Assembly (NCBI RefSeq): GCF_017968885.1
Contig: NZ_CP072913.1
Location: forward strand, 2,836,001 to 2,900,000
DNA: 64,000 bases
Reading direction: 5' to 3'
DNA from: Pseudomonas sp. Tri1
GTDB taxonomy: Bacteria > Pseudomonadota > Gammaproteobacteria > Pseudomonadales > Pseudomonadaceae
Under the pieces are notes generated by a model. It was not told the DNA's origin, searched no databases, and saw only the letters and a list, made by a program, of their open reading frames with translations. Both the position numbers and the translations under genes were made by a program. The first letter of the stretch is position 1; each line of letters opens with the position of its first letter. Of the stretch, positions 1 through 8,811 are shown piece by piece.

Positions 1-1007
1 TTGAGGATCGCCTGGCGACCCTTACGGTCCGGGCGGTCGATCAGAATCTGCCGGTCGATCCGTCCGGCTCGCAGCAACGCCGGGTCCAGCACCTCAGGCC
101 GGTTGGTCGCGGCGAGCAGCACAACCCCTTCACGCGGGTCGAAGCCATCGAGCTCTGAAAGCAATTGGTTGAGGGTTTGTTCTTTCTCGTCATTGCCACC
201 GAAAGCGCCGACACCACGCATTTTGCCCAGCGCGTCGAGTTCATCGATAAAAATGATACAGGGCGCTGCCTGCCGGGCCTGTTCGAACAAATCATGCACG
301 CGAGCCGCTCCGACGCCGACGAACATCTCGACGAATTCAGAGCCCGATATCGAGAAGAAGGGCACGCCGGCTTCTCCGGCGATGGCTTTGGCGACCAGGG
401 TCTTGCCGGTGCCGGGAGGGCCGACCAGTAACGTCCCCTTGGGGATGTGCGCGCCCAGGCGGGCATATTTCGCCTTGTCCTTGAGGAAGGAGACAATTTC
501 CACCAGCTCGGTCTTGGCTTCGTCGATACCGGCGACATCGGCGAAGGTCACCCCGGTATCGCGCTCGACGAACACCTTCGCTCGGGACTTGCCTATGTTC
601 ATGAGCCCGCCCAGGCCCTGTTTCTCCGCCAGCCCGCGAAACAGGAAATGCCAGATCACCATGATCAGCATGAAGGGCAGCAACCAGCCCAGCAATCCGT
701 TTAAAAAGGTGTTTTCGTTGATGCCTGTAAAGCCGACCCCTGAGTGGGCGAGGTCCGTCGCCAGCGCCGGATCGACCCGTACGGTGGAGAATAGCGTGTG
801 ACCCTCAATCGGTTCCTGCAATTTGCCGCTGATGTGTTCTTTCTCGACGCGTAGATCACTGACCTTCTGATTGTTCAACAGCTGCAGAAACTGGCTGTAT
901 GGAATGATTTGCACACTGGGGCGTTCAAAAAACAAAAATTGCACGAGGCTGAGCACGATGAGCGCAATGAAGAAGTAGGACAGGTTCCACTGGTGGTTTT
1001 TTTTCAT
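1..1007 (-). CDS. ftsH: FtsH-family ATP-dependent zinc metalloprotease, partial (3' end outside window)
   Basis: Membrane-anchored AAA+ protease of the FtsH family, which extracts and degrades misfolded membrane and cytosolic proteins. The first 335 residues are present. They show a transmembrane segment at about 10-27, a short periplasmic domain, a second membrane segment at about 102-124, and the AAA module. That module has Walker A GPPGTGKT (196-203), the pore motif FVG (229-231), Walker B IIFIDE (251-256) and the second region of homology ending RAGRIDR (313-319). The HEXXH protease site lies beyond the window. The ATG reads [10 protein letters not shown]. The variant [18 protein letters not shown] differs from the usual [17 protein letters not shown] of housekeeping FtsH. 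With the BON-domain neighbour this suggests an accessory, stress-type FtsH copy (inference). A GC-rich dyad at 1059-1078 separates it from the BON gene upstream. Confidence 0.93.
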   Translation of the reverse strand, partial: MKKNHQWNLSYFFIALIVLSLVQFLFFERPSVQIIPYSQFLQLLNNQKVSDLRVEKEHISGKLQEPIEGHTLFSTVRVDPALATDLAHSGVGFTGINENTFLNGLLGWLLPFMLIMVIWHFLFRGLAEKQGLGGLMNIGKSRAKVFVERDTGVTFADVAGIDEAKTELVEIVSFLKDKAKYARLGAHIPKGTLLVGPPGTGKTLVAKAIAGEAGVPFFSISGSEFVEMFVGVGAARVHDLFEQARQAAPCIIFIDELDALGKMRGVGAFGGNDEKEQTLNQLLSELDGFDPREGVVLLAATNRPEVLDPALLRAGRIDRQILIDRPDRKGRQAIL

Positions 1008-1088
1008 GGCCTCGACTCAATAAAAGGCCTTGGATGAACAGGCCGTGCATGAATGACCGGGGAGGTTGCAGGCTCCCCGTGCCGCAAC

Positions 1089-1739
1089 TCAGACCAGCAG
1101 CAAATGATCGTCCACTTCCCTGACACCGGGTACCGACCAAGCCGCTCGTTCCGCTATCCGCCGCTGGCGCCATAGGTGAACCTTGCCTTCAAGCCTCACC
1201 ACGTCACCGTCGACTTTGACGTGAATACCCTGGGCATCCACCTCGACGCTGCGCTTAAGGGCTTCTTCGATACGGCGCTGGATATTGCCGGCGTCCACTC
1301 GAGGTCGCAGGGTAAGTCGGTTATTTACCCCGACCACGCCAGATAACTTGAACACGGCCCGCTCCACGGTTTCCTTCTGGTACTGCCAATCGACTTCACC
1401 CTCCAGGTTGACCCAACCGTTCTGCACGATGACTTTTATGTCGCCTTCGGGCACGTCCGAGCTCCAGTTGATGATCTTCAAGGCGCGAGCGGCAATGGTG
1501 TCGTCCGCCGTGCCAGCGCCTTTATCCAGCCGAACCTTGATTTCTTCAGCCACGGCGCGCACGCCTTTGATGCTTTTGACTGCGCGTTCGGCGTTGATCT
1601 TCTGGGCGTAAGTGCTGACATGACCGGAGAGGGTGACCACGCCGTTGTCCACGGCCACCCCGATATTTGCAGCGTTGATGTCAGGTTGGAACTCGAGTTC
1701 TTCCAGAATGGTCTTGCGCAGCGTCAAGTCGTCCATCAC
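1089..1739 (-). CDS. BON-domain protein with three BON repeats
   Basis: A 216-residue protein made almost only of three BON domains, at about residues 3-70, 76-145 and 147-216. Each carries the G-x-V-x-L-x-G core (for example GVVTLSGHV, GWVNLEGEV, DVVRLEGKV). BON proteins of the OsmY type bind envelope components and are osmotic or stationary-phase inducible. This one lacks an obvious signal peptide (it begins MMDDLTLRKTILEELEF), so it may be cytoplasmic, like several BON proteins found in stress islands. It lies 81 bp upstream of the ftsH-like gene on the same strand, so the two may be co-transcribed. The function is inferred from the family only. Confidence 0.85.
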   Translation of the reverse strand: MMDDLTLRKTILEELEFQPDINAANIGVAVDNGVVTLSGHVSTYAQKINAERAVKSIKGVRAVAEEIKVRLDKGAGTADDTIAARALKIINWSSDVPEGDIKVIVQNGWVNLEGEVDWQYQKETVERAVFKLSGVVGVNNRLTLRPRVDAGNIQRRIEEALKRSVEVDAQGIHVKVDGDVVRLEGKVHLWRQRRIAERAAWSVPGVREVDDHLLLV

Positions 1740-1971
1740 GGCGTCCTCCAGGTAATCAGGAAAAGGCGGGGCGCACGCGCCCGGTTTGCTTTTTCTACGC
1801 CTGAGGGCTGCAAAGACATTGAGCTAAGTCAACAAGGTTCGAGTGAGCCGCGGTGTGGGTCGTCGGACGAACCATGCAATTGACAAATATCAGCGTGGGC
1901 GGGGGGTGTTGTCAGATACTCGGGCCCGTTGTTGGACGTTTTTCCTGTTGCGTTTAACCGAGGAAATAGCG

Positions 1972-2232
1972 ATGACCATGAATAGATATTTGCCGGTCGT
2001 ATCGATGAGTATTTTCCTGGCGACCACTGCCGGGTGCAGTCATAGGAATACCGAGGAAATGGATGCCCGATTGGAGTCGGCGCAAAATACCGCCGCTGCG
2101 GCAGGGCTCAGGGCGGATGAGGCCTACAGGAAGGCTGAACAGGCTGAGATCATTGCCGAGCAGACCCAACGTACCGCCGAAGAGGCCAGCATACGCGCCA
2201 CTCGGATGTCCGATAGGACCATGCGCAAGTAA
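1972..2232 (+). CDS. OprI/Lpp-like alanine-zipper lipoprotein paralogue
   Basis: An 86-residue protein with a hydrophobic signal ending in a lipobox-like TTAGC, followed by an alanine-rich heptad coiled coil (AAAAGLRADEAYRKAEQAE). It ends in MRK, close to the C-terminal Arg-Lys used by Lpp/OprI for attachment to peptidoglycan. The segment RADEAYRKA is shared with the major Pseudomonas lipoprotein OprI, but the sequence is clearly diverged, so this is probably a paralogue. The -3 position of the lipobox is Thr rather than Leu/Val, a weaker lipidation signal. The ATG at 1972 is chosen because AGGAAA sits 6 bases upstream; the reading frame runs open further 5' without an equally good site. Confidence 0.8.
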   Translation: MTMNRYLPVVSMSIFLATTAGCSHRNTEEMDARLESAQNTAAAAGLRADEAYRKAEQAEIIAEQTQRTAEEASIRATRMSDRTMRK

Positions 2233-2374
2233 TCAGTGGATGTACGCGGAGCGGGGCGCGGCGATCTTCGGTTTCCTGGCACTTCAGAAACCCGGGTCAA
2301 TGCCGATCCAATGGGAATGGCTACACTTCTGTGCAACTGCAAAGTCGCGCCATTCCCGCCACGGAAGACTGATC

Positions 2375-3145
2375 ATGATGAAAGGCTCTGCGTTCCAATC
2401 GCTCGGTTGCGCCGAGTGCCGTAACCATGAGGCACTGGGGTTTGATTTCACCATGGCCTTTCAGCCGATCTTCAACGTCCGGACACGTACGGCGTTTGCC
2501 TATGAGGCGTTGGTCAGGGGTATCAATGGCGAGTCGGCAGGCTACATTCTGGGGCTGGTGAACGACGATAACCGTTACCGGTTCGATCAGGCATGCCGCG
2601 TGAAGGCCATCGAAGAAGCGGCAAGATTGGGCATTCTGGACATCCCCAATTGCTTGCTGAGCATTAACTTTCTGCCCAACGCCGTGTACCGGCCCGAGAC
2701 CTGTATCCGGGCCACCCTGGAAGCCGCGCGCCTGACAAATTTCCCGCCGGACAGGATCATGTTCGAAGTCACCGAAGGCGAAAGGGTGGACGACCCGGAT
2801 CATCTCAAAGCCATTTTCGTAGAGTACGAGCGTCAAGGCTTCACCACCGCCATTGACGATTTCGGTTCTGGCTATTCGGGCCTTAACCTGCTGGCCATGT
2901 TCCAGCCCCAGGTGCTGAAGATTGATATGGCCCTGACTCGCACTATCGATCAAGACCCCGTCAAACAGGCGATCGTTGAAGGCATCATCCTGGTCGCCAG
3001 GCGCCTGGGGATTCTGGTCATCGCCGAAGGTGTCGAGACCCATGCAGAAAGCTCGATGCTATCAGGCATGGGCGTTGAACTGATGCAGGGGTATTTGTAT
3101 GCGCGGCCTGAGGTCGGACGGCTTTCGGCTGGCAGCTTCGATTAG
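2375..3145 (+). CDS. EAL-domain cyclic-di-GMP phosphodiesterase (single domain)
   Basis: A 256-residue stand-alone EAL domain that should hydrolyse c-di-GMP to pGpG. All catalytic positions can be seen: EAL at 44-46, Asn98 (SINFLPN), Glu131/Glu134 (FEVTEG), Asp161-Asp162 (AIDDFGSGYSG), Lys182 (LKIDMAL), Glu218 (VIAEGVET) and Gln238 (MQGYLYARP). Activity is therefore expected. A short N-terminal stretch has two cysteines spaced CAEC (12-15) and no recognised sensor domain. The ATG at 2375 follows GGAAG. No membrane segment is present, so it is cytoplasmic. The stretch GGTCGGACGGCTTTCG near the 3' end is repeated 48 bp further on, past the stop codon. Confidence 0.9.
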   Translation: MMKGSAFQSLGCAECRNHEALGFDFTMAFQPIFNVRTRTAFAYEALVRGINGESAGYILGLVNDDNRYRFDQACRVKAIEEAARLGILDIPNCLLSINFLPNAVYRPETCIRATLEAARLTNFPPDRIMFEVTEGERVDDPDHLKAIFVEYERQGFTTAIDDFGSGYSGLNLLAMFQPQVLKIDMALTRTIDQDPVKQAIVEGIILVARRLGILVIAEGVETHAESSMLSGMGVELMQGYLYARPEVGRLSAGSFD

Positions 3146-3237
3146 TCATTTGTTTGCGCGGTCGGACGGCTTTCGCGCGGGATTAAAGCGGCGATCCGCC
3201 CTGGTGGCGCGCCGACAGATCGCTCTATGACAACAGA

Positions 3238-3636
3238 TCAATCCGCTACCGGATCATGGCAGCAGACACACAGCTTGTTGCCGTCGAGGTCCCGAAAGTA
3301 GGCGCCGTAATAGTCGGGGTGGTAGTGAGGTCTCAAGCCCGGCGCTCCCTCACACGTTCCGCCCAGTGCCAGGGCTGTTGCATGGCTGCTCCTGACGATC
3401 TCTCTGCTCGGGGCGAGTAGCGCCACCATCTGACCGTTACCGGGCGCGTTTGCCTTACCGTCGAAGGGCTTTCCAATCACGAAAATCGGCCGGGGAGAAG
3501 TTTCTGAAACCCAGCCAGCCCAGCCTTTGGCGGCGTCGCAAAATTTCAATTTGAGACCCAGTCCGGTCATTATCTCTGCGTAGAAATCCAAGGCACGGTC
3601 AAAATCAGCGATACCTAAACAGACATGAGAGATCAT
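3238..3636 (-). CDS. VOC-superfamily (glyoxalase/bleomycin-resistance fold) protein
   Basis: A 132-residue single-module vicinal-oxygen-chelate protein. It starts MISHVCLGIADFDRALDFY, with the usual first metal-ligand histidine at residue 4, and ends with the DLDGNKLCVCCH segment seen in this subfamily. VOC proteins act as metal-dependent lyases, dioxygenases or antibiotic-binding proteins; the substrate cannot be told from sequence. It lies between the EAL gene (convergent) and the EamA exporter (same strand, downstream), with no clear functional partner. Confidence 0.8.
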   Translation of the reverse strand: MISHVCLGIADFDRALDFYAEIMTGLGLKLKFCDAAKGWAGWVSETSPRPIFVIGKPFDGKANAPGNGQMVALLAPSREIVRSSHATALALGGTCEGAPGLRPHYHPDYYGAYFRDLDGNKLCVCCHDPVAD

Positions 3637-3715
3637 GATGATTCACCATTTTGCCTATGAGAGCGAAGGAGTTTGGCGCGAAACGATTGACGGTGAAAGG
3701 GCTTGCTTCAGCGTT

Positions 3716-4699
3716 TCAGTCAAGGCATGGCCCGACGGCCGAGGCTTTTCTATCGGGGGCAGTGGCGGTCAGGATGATACGAACAGCCATTACTACCCCC
3801 ACAAGCACGCCAGCAAGACCCAACGCTTCTAAAAGTGTTGGCAACCGCTGATGAAACACCAAGCCCAGTAGCGTGGCGAATAGTGATTCCAGGGATATCA
3901 ACTGCCCGGAAAGCACCATGGGGAGGCGCCGGGAGGCCGCGTTCCACGCCCAGGCCCCGACAACTGACGACATGAACGCGATAACGAAACCCCAGGCAAA
4001 CAAGTGTCCCGCCAGGGAGCCCCTGAAACCCAGGCTCGGGAGCTTGAGAAGATCAAGCGCCTGCACCACCGGTAACAAGCACAAGGTGCCGATTCCCCCG
4101 CCGACCAACATGAGCCCGGTCCAGGCACCTGATGCATTGGCCGGGAGGTTGACCTGGGCGCTCTGGTTCAACCAACTGAATACCAGCCACAAAAACACGG
4201 CAGCGATCGAGAAAAGCAAGCCCAGCAGCCACGAACCGTCGTCGGTCGAAAAGTGATTGATGCTGCCGATGTTCGACAGCAATAGCCCGCCCGTTAAAAA
4301 AGCCAGTGGTATCGCCAGTCTTCGCCATTGCACGGTTTTGTGGGTGGCGTTGCCGAGCAATGCCAGCAAGACCGGCACCATGCCAATAAACGCCGGGGTC
4401 AGCACCGGCCCGCCAAAAATGACGCCTGCGGCAATGCAAGTGCTGTAACCGAGGTACCCGATGACTCCGAGGCTTGCACCACGAAACAGTTGGTTGCGAC
4501 GCAGACGCTTAAGTTGGGTTCGATAAAGGACCACGACACCCACGCCCAGCGCGCCGGCGATCAGGAACCGTATGATCATCAAATCGTAGATCGTGTAGAC
4601 ACCGGTGACGTAAGGCGCAATGAAATTCAAGGCCCAGCTCAGTGTCGCGACGACGGCAAGGGTCACGCCGGCGAGGGTGTTCGAGTCAGTAGTGGGCAT
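3716..4699 (-). CDS. EamA/DMT-family inner-membrane transporter
   Basis: A 327-residue, strongly hydrophobic protein with about ten membrane helices arranged as two EamA repeats (roughly 10-140 and 160-305), typical of drug/metabolite transporters such as RhaT- or YdcZ-like exporters. The C-terminal tail (TATAPDRKASAVG) is soluble. It is divergently transcribed from a LysR gene with 93 bp between the start codons, the classic arrangement of a LysR regulator with its exporter target. The substrate is unknown. Confidence 0.85.
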   Translation of the reverse strand: MPTTDSNTLAGVTLAVVATLSWALNFIAPYVTGVYTIYDLMIIRFLIAGALGVGVVVLYRTQLKRLRRNQLFRGASLGVIGYLGYSTCIAAGVIFGGPVLTPAFIGMVPVLLALLGNATHKTVQWRRLAIPLAFLTGGLLLSNIGSINHFSTDDGSWLLGLLFSIAAVFLWLVFSWLNQSAQVNLPANASGAWTGLMLVGGGIGTLCLLPVVQALDLLKLPSLGFRGSLAGHLFAWGFVIAFMSSVVGAWAWNAASRRLPMVLSGQLISLESLFATLLGLVFHQRLPTLLEALGLAGVLVGVVMAVRIILTATAPDRKASAVGPCLD

Positions 4700-4792
4700 T
4701 CACGCATATCCATAAGGCAGTCAGCTCATGTTGCACAGCGTCGCAGCTATGCTACAAACGAGTTCTCGGCCCTGGATGCATTACCCCTGATT

Positions 4793-5734
4793 ATGAATAG
4801 CCTTGGAAAGTCATTGCCGCCGCTTGCCAGCTTGTTGCCCTTCGAAGCGGCTGCGCGCTTGGAAAGTTTCTCCAAAGCCGCCGAGGAGCTGCACATCACC
4901 CAAGCGGCGATCAGTCGGCAGATTCGCGGGCTTGAAGAGGACTTGGGGCTGAAGCTCTTCTGCCGTCGCAACCGCGCCGTCTTCCTGACCCGGGAAGGAC
5001 GTGAGCTGGGACGTGTGGTGAGCAACGCGTTGCAAAGCATCAGCGCCAGCGCCGTCAGCCTTCGCCAATCGCCAGGTATGAATCGCGTCGTTTTACTGTG
5101 CCAATTATGCGAAGCGTTCTACTGGCTGATGCCGCGCCTCTCGACGTTCCATCAGCGATACCCGCAAATCGAGATCCAGGTGGCCACCTCCACCGGGCCG
5201 CTGACTGAGTTCAATGAGCATTTTGATGTGGCCCTGCAAAGCACGGGGCGTCCCAGCGGCGTTCATCGCTTGATGTTCACCGCCGCGGACGAGGTGTTCC
5301 CCGTATGCAGCCCTCATTACCTGCGTATCCACAAAACCTTGCCAATCAGTGAGTTACAGTCCCACAGCCTTTTGCACTATCACGCCACGCCGCCGCATTG
5401 GATGCAGTGGGATGGCTGGCTCCAAGCGTTTGGACAATCGCTGGACGACGCCTCCAAGGGCTCGGTGTTCGATAGCTACCCCTTGATGCTCCAGGCGGCG
5501 GTCGAGGGGCATGGTATCGCGCTCGGGTGGCGGCGCACCGCCCAAGGGCTGCTTGAGAGCGGTGCGTTGGTCAGGCCTTGCGCAGAAAGCGTCCCTTTGC
5601 CTGATGCGATATCGGTATTCAGCCGGCCGGGCGGGGAAGGTCGGGTTGAGGTGAGAGCGCTGCTCGACTGGTTGGAAGGTGAATTGGGAATTGATGGGCA
5701 GGTCGGCTTCGGTCAGTCGCGGTTAAACCGCTGA
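4793..5734 (+). CDS. LysR-family transcriptional regulator (divergent to EamA exporter)
   Basis: A 313-residue LysR regulator. The N-terminal winged helix-turn-helix is at about residues 12-70 (FEAAARLESFSKAAEELHIT...ISRQIRGLEEDLG), followed by a periplasmic-binding-protein-like effector domain (about 95-300). The ATG at 4793 reads MNSLGKSLPPLASLLPF and is preferred over upstream in-frame starts because the LysR fold begins only about ten residues later. It most likely controls the divergent exporter gene (inference from orientation). Its last 12 bp overlap the convergent GST gene. Confidence 0.88.
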   Translation: MNSLGKSLPPLASLLPFEAAARLESFSKAAEELHITQAAISRQIRGLEEDLGLKLFCRRNRAVFLTREGRELGRVVSNALQSISASAVSLRQSPGMNRVVLLCQLCEAFYWLMPRLSTFHQRYPQIEIQVATSTGPLTEFNEHFDVALQSTGRPSGVHRLMFTAADEVFPVCSPHYLRIHKTLPISELQSHSLLHYHATPPHWMQWDGWLQAFGQSLDDASKGSVFDSYPLMLQAAVEGHGIALGWRRTAQGLLESGALVRPCAESVPLPDAISVFSRPGGEGRVEVRALLDWLEGELGIDGQVGFGQSRLNR

Positions 5735-6334
5735 AGTTGCCGTTTCGGCGGCAATGGCAGCCCGGACGCTGGGACGTGCTTCGATTCGCGCCATGAACGA
5801 TGCAAGCACCGGCCAGTCTTCAATTTGGATATCGAAGAACGGCAACCATTTGAGCACGCTGAACAAGTAAGCATCGGCCAGGCCAAAAGTGCCCATCAGG
5901 TAGTCCCGTTCTTCAAGCGCCAGGCTCAGGTAGTCAAGGCGCTTGAACAGTTTTTGTTTGAACAGGGTCTTGGTCGGCTCTGGAATATCGGGGTTGAACA
6001 GTGGCGCACAGCCGCTGTGAATCTCCGACGAGATGAAGTTCAGCCACTCCTGGAGGCGTACCCGTTCCCAGGTGCCATTGGCCGGTGCCAGGGCGTTGCC
6101 CGGGACAAGATCGGCCAGGTACTGAACGATGGCAGGCCCCTCGGTCAGCACGCCGCCGTTATCCAATAGCAAGGCTGCGACGTAGCCTTTGGGATTGATG
6201 TCCAGGAAGTTCTGCCCGTCAGCGGTCTGCTTGGTCTGGTTGTTGACCCGGACCAATTCAAAGGCGACGCCCAGTTCTCGCAGCACGATGTGCGGGGACA
6301 ATGAACAAGTCATGGGGGCAAAGTACAATTTCAC
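5723..6334 (-). CDS. Glutathione S-transferase (GstA/beta-like)
   Basis: A 203-residue cytosolic GST. The thioredoxin-like N-terminal domain (MKLYFAPMTCSLSPHIVLRE) carries the Cys-Ser region used by beta-class enzymes and the cis-proline loop near NPKGYVAALL, with the EGPAIVQYLAD glutathione-binding motif. The all-helical C-terminal domain contains the GLADAYLFSVLKW N-capping segment. Enzymes of this class conjugate or dehalogenate electrophiles using glutathione. A LysR gene is divergent with 100 bp between starts. Convergent overlap of 12 bp with the preceding LysR gene. Confidence 0.88.
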   Translation of the reverse strand: MKLYFAPMTCSLSPHIVLRELGVAFELVRVNNQTKQTADGQNFLDINPKGYVAALLLDNGGVLTEGPAIVQYLADLVPGNALAPANGTWERVRLQEWLNFISSEIHSGCAPLFNPDIPEPTKTLFKQKLFKRLDYLSLALEERDYLMGTFGLADAYLFSVLKWLPFFDIQIEDWPVLASFMARIEARPSVRAAIAAETATSAV

Positions 6335-6421
6335 GGTATTTCCTCACGCACGATAGTTTCGACTCCTCCAGAGTCGGTGAGAGCGGGTTCATTTTGCAAA
6401 GGACTTATTGGGTGCTAGCGT

Positions 6422-6436
6422 ATGACAAAATGTCAT
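6422..6436. promoter_or_regulatory. Palindrome ATGACA-AAA-TGTCAT covering a LysR start codon
   Basis: A perfect 6-bp inverted repeat with a 3-bp spacer. The right arm runs into the ATG at 6435 of the LysR gene. LysR proteins often bind dyads near their own start, so this may be an autoregulatory site for the GST/LysR divergent pair. Inferred from position and symmetry only. Confidence 0.35.
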
Positions 6437-7379
6437 GAGTGCTGCAAATAATATGGCCGCCAGAACCCCCTCTCTTAACGGCTTGAAAGCTTTCGAGTGT
6501 GCTGCCAGGCACATGAGTTTCACCAAGGCGGCAGACGAACTGAGCGTCACCCAAACAGCCGTAAGTCATCAAATCCGGCGACTCGAAGATGAGCTCGGCG
6601 TCCGATTGTTCCTGCGACTCAAGGACGGCCTGGCCCTGACCAATGAAGGCCAGGCTTACTTGCCAGGAATAAGTTCAGCATTTCATGAGATTCGCTGTGC
6701 CACGGAGCGACTGCTGGACAGTGGGAATAACAGCGTGCTGACGATTAGTACCCTGGTGTCCTTGGCCTCCAAATGGCTGTTGCCGCGATTGGCGTCTTTC
6801 CAGGAGGCATTTCCCGATATCGACGTGCGCGTGACGGCCTCCACCGAGCTGGTGGACTTTCGCAAGGGTGGAATTGACGCGGCGATTCGCTACGGCTTCG
6901 GTGACTGGAAAGGCTTGCGTGCTGACTGGTTGATGGCCGATGAGATTTTTCCAGTGTGCAGTCCCACGTTGCTGGAGGGCCGCAATGCGTTGAGCAGCCC
7001 CGCTGATTTAGCCAATCAGACATTGCTGCAAGTCAGCGGGATGACCTGTAATGACTGGAACCTATGGCTGAGTGCGGCAGGGCAACCGACCAAATTTGCC
7101 GAAGACGCTCGGCTGACATTCGACCTCGCCATGATGGCCGTGCAGGCGGCCATCGACGGTTTGGGTGTCTGCATTGGGCGCTCGAGCTACGTCGATGACG
7201 ACCTGAAAGCGGGACGGTTGGTGGCACCGTTCAATCTGAGGTTGAAGTCGGATCTGGGCTTCTACCTCGTGACACCGCTTGAATCGGCCAACTCGGAAAA
7301 AGTGCAGGCGTTTAGAACCTGGTTGATGGATCTGGTGAACCGCTCGGATACGCCGAAAATCAGTGAAGTACTGAGTTGA
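6435..7379 (+). CDS. LysR-family regulator, GcvA-like (divergent to GST)
   Basis: A 314-residue LysR regulator of the GcvA type. The HTH at about 14-70 contains FECAARHMSFTKAADELSVT and VSHQIRRLEDELG, followed by FLRLKDGLALTNEGQAYL. The effector-binding domain covers about 95-300. It is divergent from the GST gene and probably regulates it. The ATG at 6435 is supported by similarity starting a dozen residues in; an alternative start at Met11 (MAARTPSLNG) is possible. Confidence 0.88.
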   Translation: MSAANNMAARTPSLNGLKAFECAARHMSFTKAADELSVTQTAVSHQIRRLEDELGVRLFLRLKDGLALTNEGQAYLPGISSAFHEIRCATERLLDSGNNSVLTISTLVSLASKWLLPRLASFQEAFPDIDVRVTASTELVDFRKGGIDAAIRYGFGDWKGLRADWLMADEIFPVCSPTLLEGRNALSSPADLANQTLLQVSGMTCNDWNLWLSAAGQPTKFAEDARLTFDLAMMAVQAAIDGLGVCIGRSSYVDDDLKAGRLVAPFNLRLKSDLGFYLVTPLESANSEKVQAFRTWLMDLVNRSDTPKISEVLS

Positions 7380-7430
7380 CTCGAGCGTGCGTACATAACG
7401 GATAGCCTATTTCGTATCCGCTATGGCGGG

Positions 7431-8774
7431 TTAGAACGGCCCCAGCTTGAGCGGGTACTGGATGACGATATACAGCCGGTCGATGTCATCGCCGCCCTGG
7501 CTGCTGTTGGCGCGATGGCTGACGTGGGACAGTTGCAAGGACAGGTCCTTGGCCGGGCCTGACTGCACGATGTAGTGCAGGTCCAGGTCGCGCTCCCAAT
7601 GGCGTCCGCCGTCCCCTTGCTGTGGACGGTAGTTGCCGGTGTCGCTATCGAACGGGTTGTAGGCACCGCCTTGTGGGGCATGGCTGCCGTCGATCCCGCG
7701 TCCTGTCACATAGCGGGCCATGAAGCTCAGGCCGGGGATGCCCAAGGTGCCCAGGTCGAGGTCGTAGCGCGCTTGCCATGAGCGCTCGCCCGGGCCGTTG
7801 AAGTCGGCATATTTGATCGAGTTGGCCAGGTAGATGGAGTCGCCGCCGACGAAATCGAAGGGCGTGTCGCCGTTGATTTTCTGATAGGCCAGGGTGAACG
7901 CCTGGGCATTGAGCCGGTATTTGCCACTCAGGCTATAGGCGGTGGTGTCGATGGCCCCGGCGACGGCCTTGCCATCGTCGCGGGTGTGGTAGAGGTTGCC
8001 GTCGAGGAACAGCTCGCCAAGCGTGGTGTGCAGGTTGGCGTAGTACTGGCGCCAGGTATCGCTCAGTTCGGAGGCGTAGAGCGCGCCACCGAGGGCTTGG
8101 CCGCTCAGCAGGTCGGCGCCGATGAAGTCGATGGCGCCGTGGCGCGTGGTCGCCCCGTAACCGGAAAAATCGCCCTCACTGGTCGAGGCGTCCTGATTCT
8201 TGAACGCGCTGAAGTGTCCCGCTTGCAGGTCGACCCCTTCGAACTCATGGCTGGAGAGCAGCAGGCCGCTGGCGTATTCCGGCTGCAGGCGCTTGTCTGC
8301 GGTGTCGAATACCGGGCTCTGCACGGTCATTTCGCCGATGGCCAGGGTGGTCCGTGAAGCGTTGAGTTTCAGCGCGCCACCCGCGCTGGAGTACTGGTCT
8401 TCGCTTCGCCCATTCTCATCCAAGGGCAATAATCCCGTCCCGGAGTGCCCCTTGCCGCCGTCCAGTTTCAACCCCAGGAAAGCGTGGGCATCGACGCCTA
8501 CGCCGATTGTGCCAGGGGTGAAACCGGACTCGAACGAAGCGATGAAGCCTTGGGCCCATTCCTGTTTGTAGCTTTTGCCTGCCGGGGCCTGGGTGCGATA
8601 GTCATTGTTGAGGTAGAAGTTGCGGCTGAGGATTTCAAGCGTTGCCCCGTCGAGAAAGCCAGGTGCGCTTTGTGCCGGTTCCGCTGCCATTGCCGGCCCG
8701 GCGCTGCCTGTGAGCAGTGCAAGCAGCCAGAGCGGCCTCAGGGTGGCAGTTGAGTGTTGTGGTGCAGGCGACAT
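7431..8774 (-). CDS. OprD-family outer-membrane porin
   Basis: A 447-residue precursor with a Sec signal peptide (about 1-27, hydrophobic core LWLLALLTGSAGPAMA). It then follows the OprD pattern: N-terminal GFLDGATLEILSRNFYLNNDYR, the GKSYKQEWAQGFIASFESGFT segment in pieces, repeated amphipathic strands, and a C-terminal aromatic residue (LGPF). OprD-type porins form 18-strand channels for small carboxylates and amino acids. The ATG at 8774 is chosen because it opens the signal peptide; a longer reading upstream lacks one. An AraC-type regulator lies 37 bp upstream on the same strand. Which substrate the pore serves is not visible. Confidence 0.9.
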   Translation of the reverse strand: MSPAPQHSTATLRPLWLLALLTGSAGPAMAAEPAQSAPGFLDGATLEILSRNFYLNNDYRTQAPAGKSYKQEWAQGFIASFESGFTPGTIGVGVDAHAFLGLKLDGGKGHSGTGLLPLDENGRSEDQYSSAGGALKLNASRTTLAIGEMTVQSPVFDTADKRLQPEYASGLLLSSHEFEGVDLQAGHFSAFKNQDASTSEGDFSGYGATTRHGAIDFIGADLLSGQALGGALYASELSDTWRQYYANLHTTLGELFLDGNLYHTRDDGKAVAGAIDTTAYSLSGKYRLNAQAFTLAYQKINGDTPFDFVGGDSIYLANSIKYADFNGPGERSWQARYDLDLGTLGIPGLSFMARYVTGRGIDGSHAPQGGAYNPFDSDTGNYRPQQGDGGRHWERDLDLHYIVQSGPAKDLSLQLSHVSHRANSSQGGDDIDRLYIVIQYPLKLGPF

Positions 8775-8811
8775 GCTTCGTTTCCGTATGAAAAGGGGCG
8801 GGCGAGGGGGG

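Noticed and set aside
1059..1078. GGGGAG...CTCCCC dyad as a terminator between the BON and ftsH genes
   Set aside because: There is no T run and the genes are codirectional; kept only as a note in the ftsH entry.
7391..7424. Terminator-like dyad CGGATA...TATCCG after the LysR gene
   Set aside because: The stem is only six base pairs without a T tract; too weak to call.
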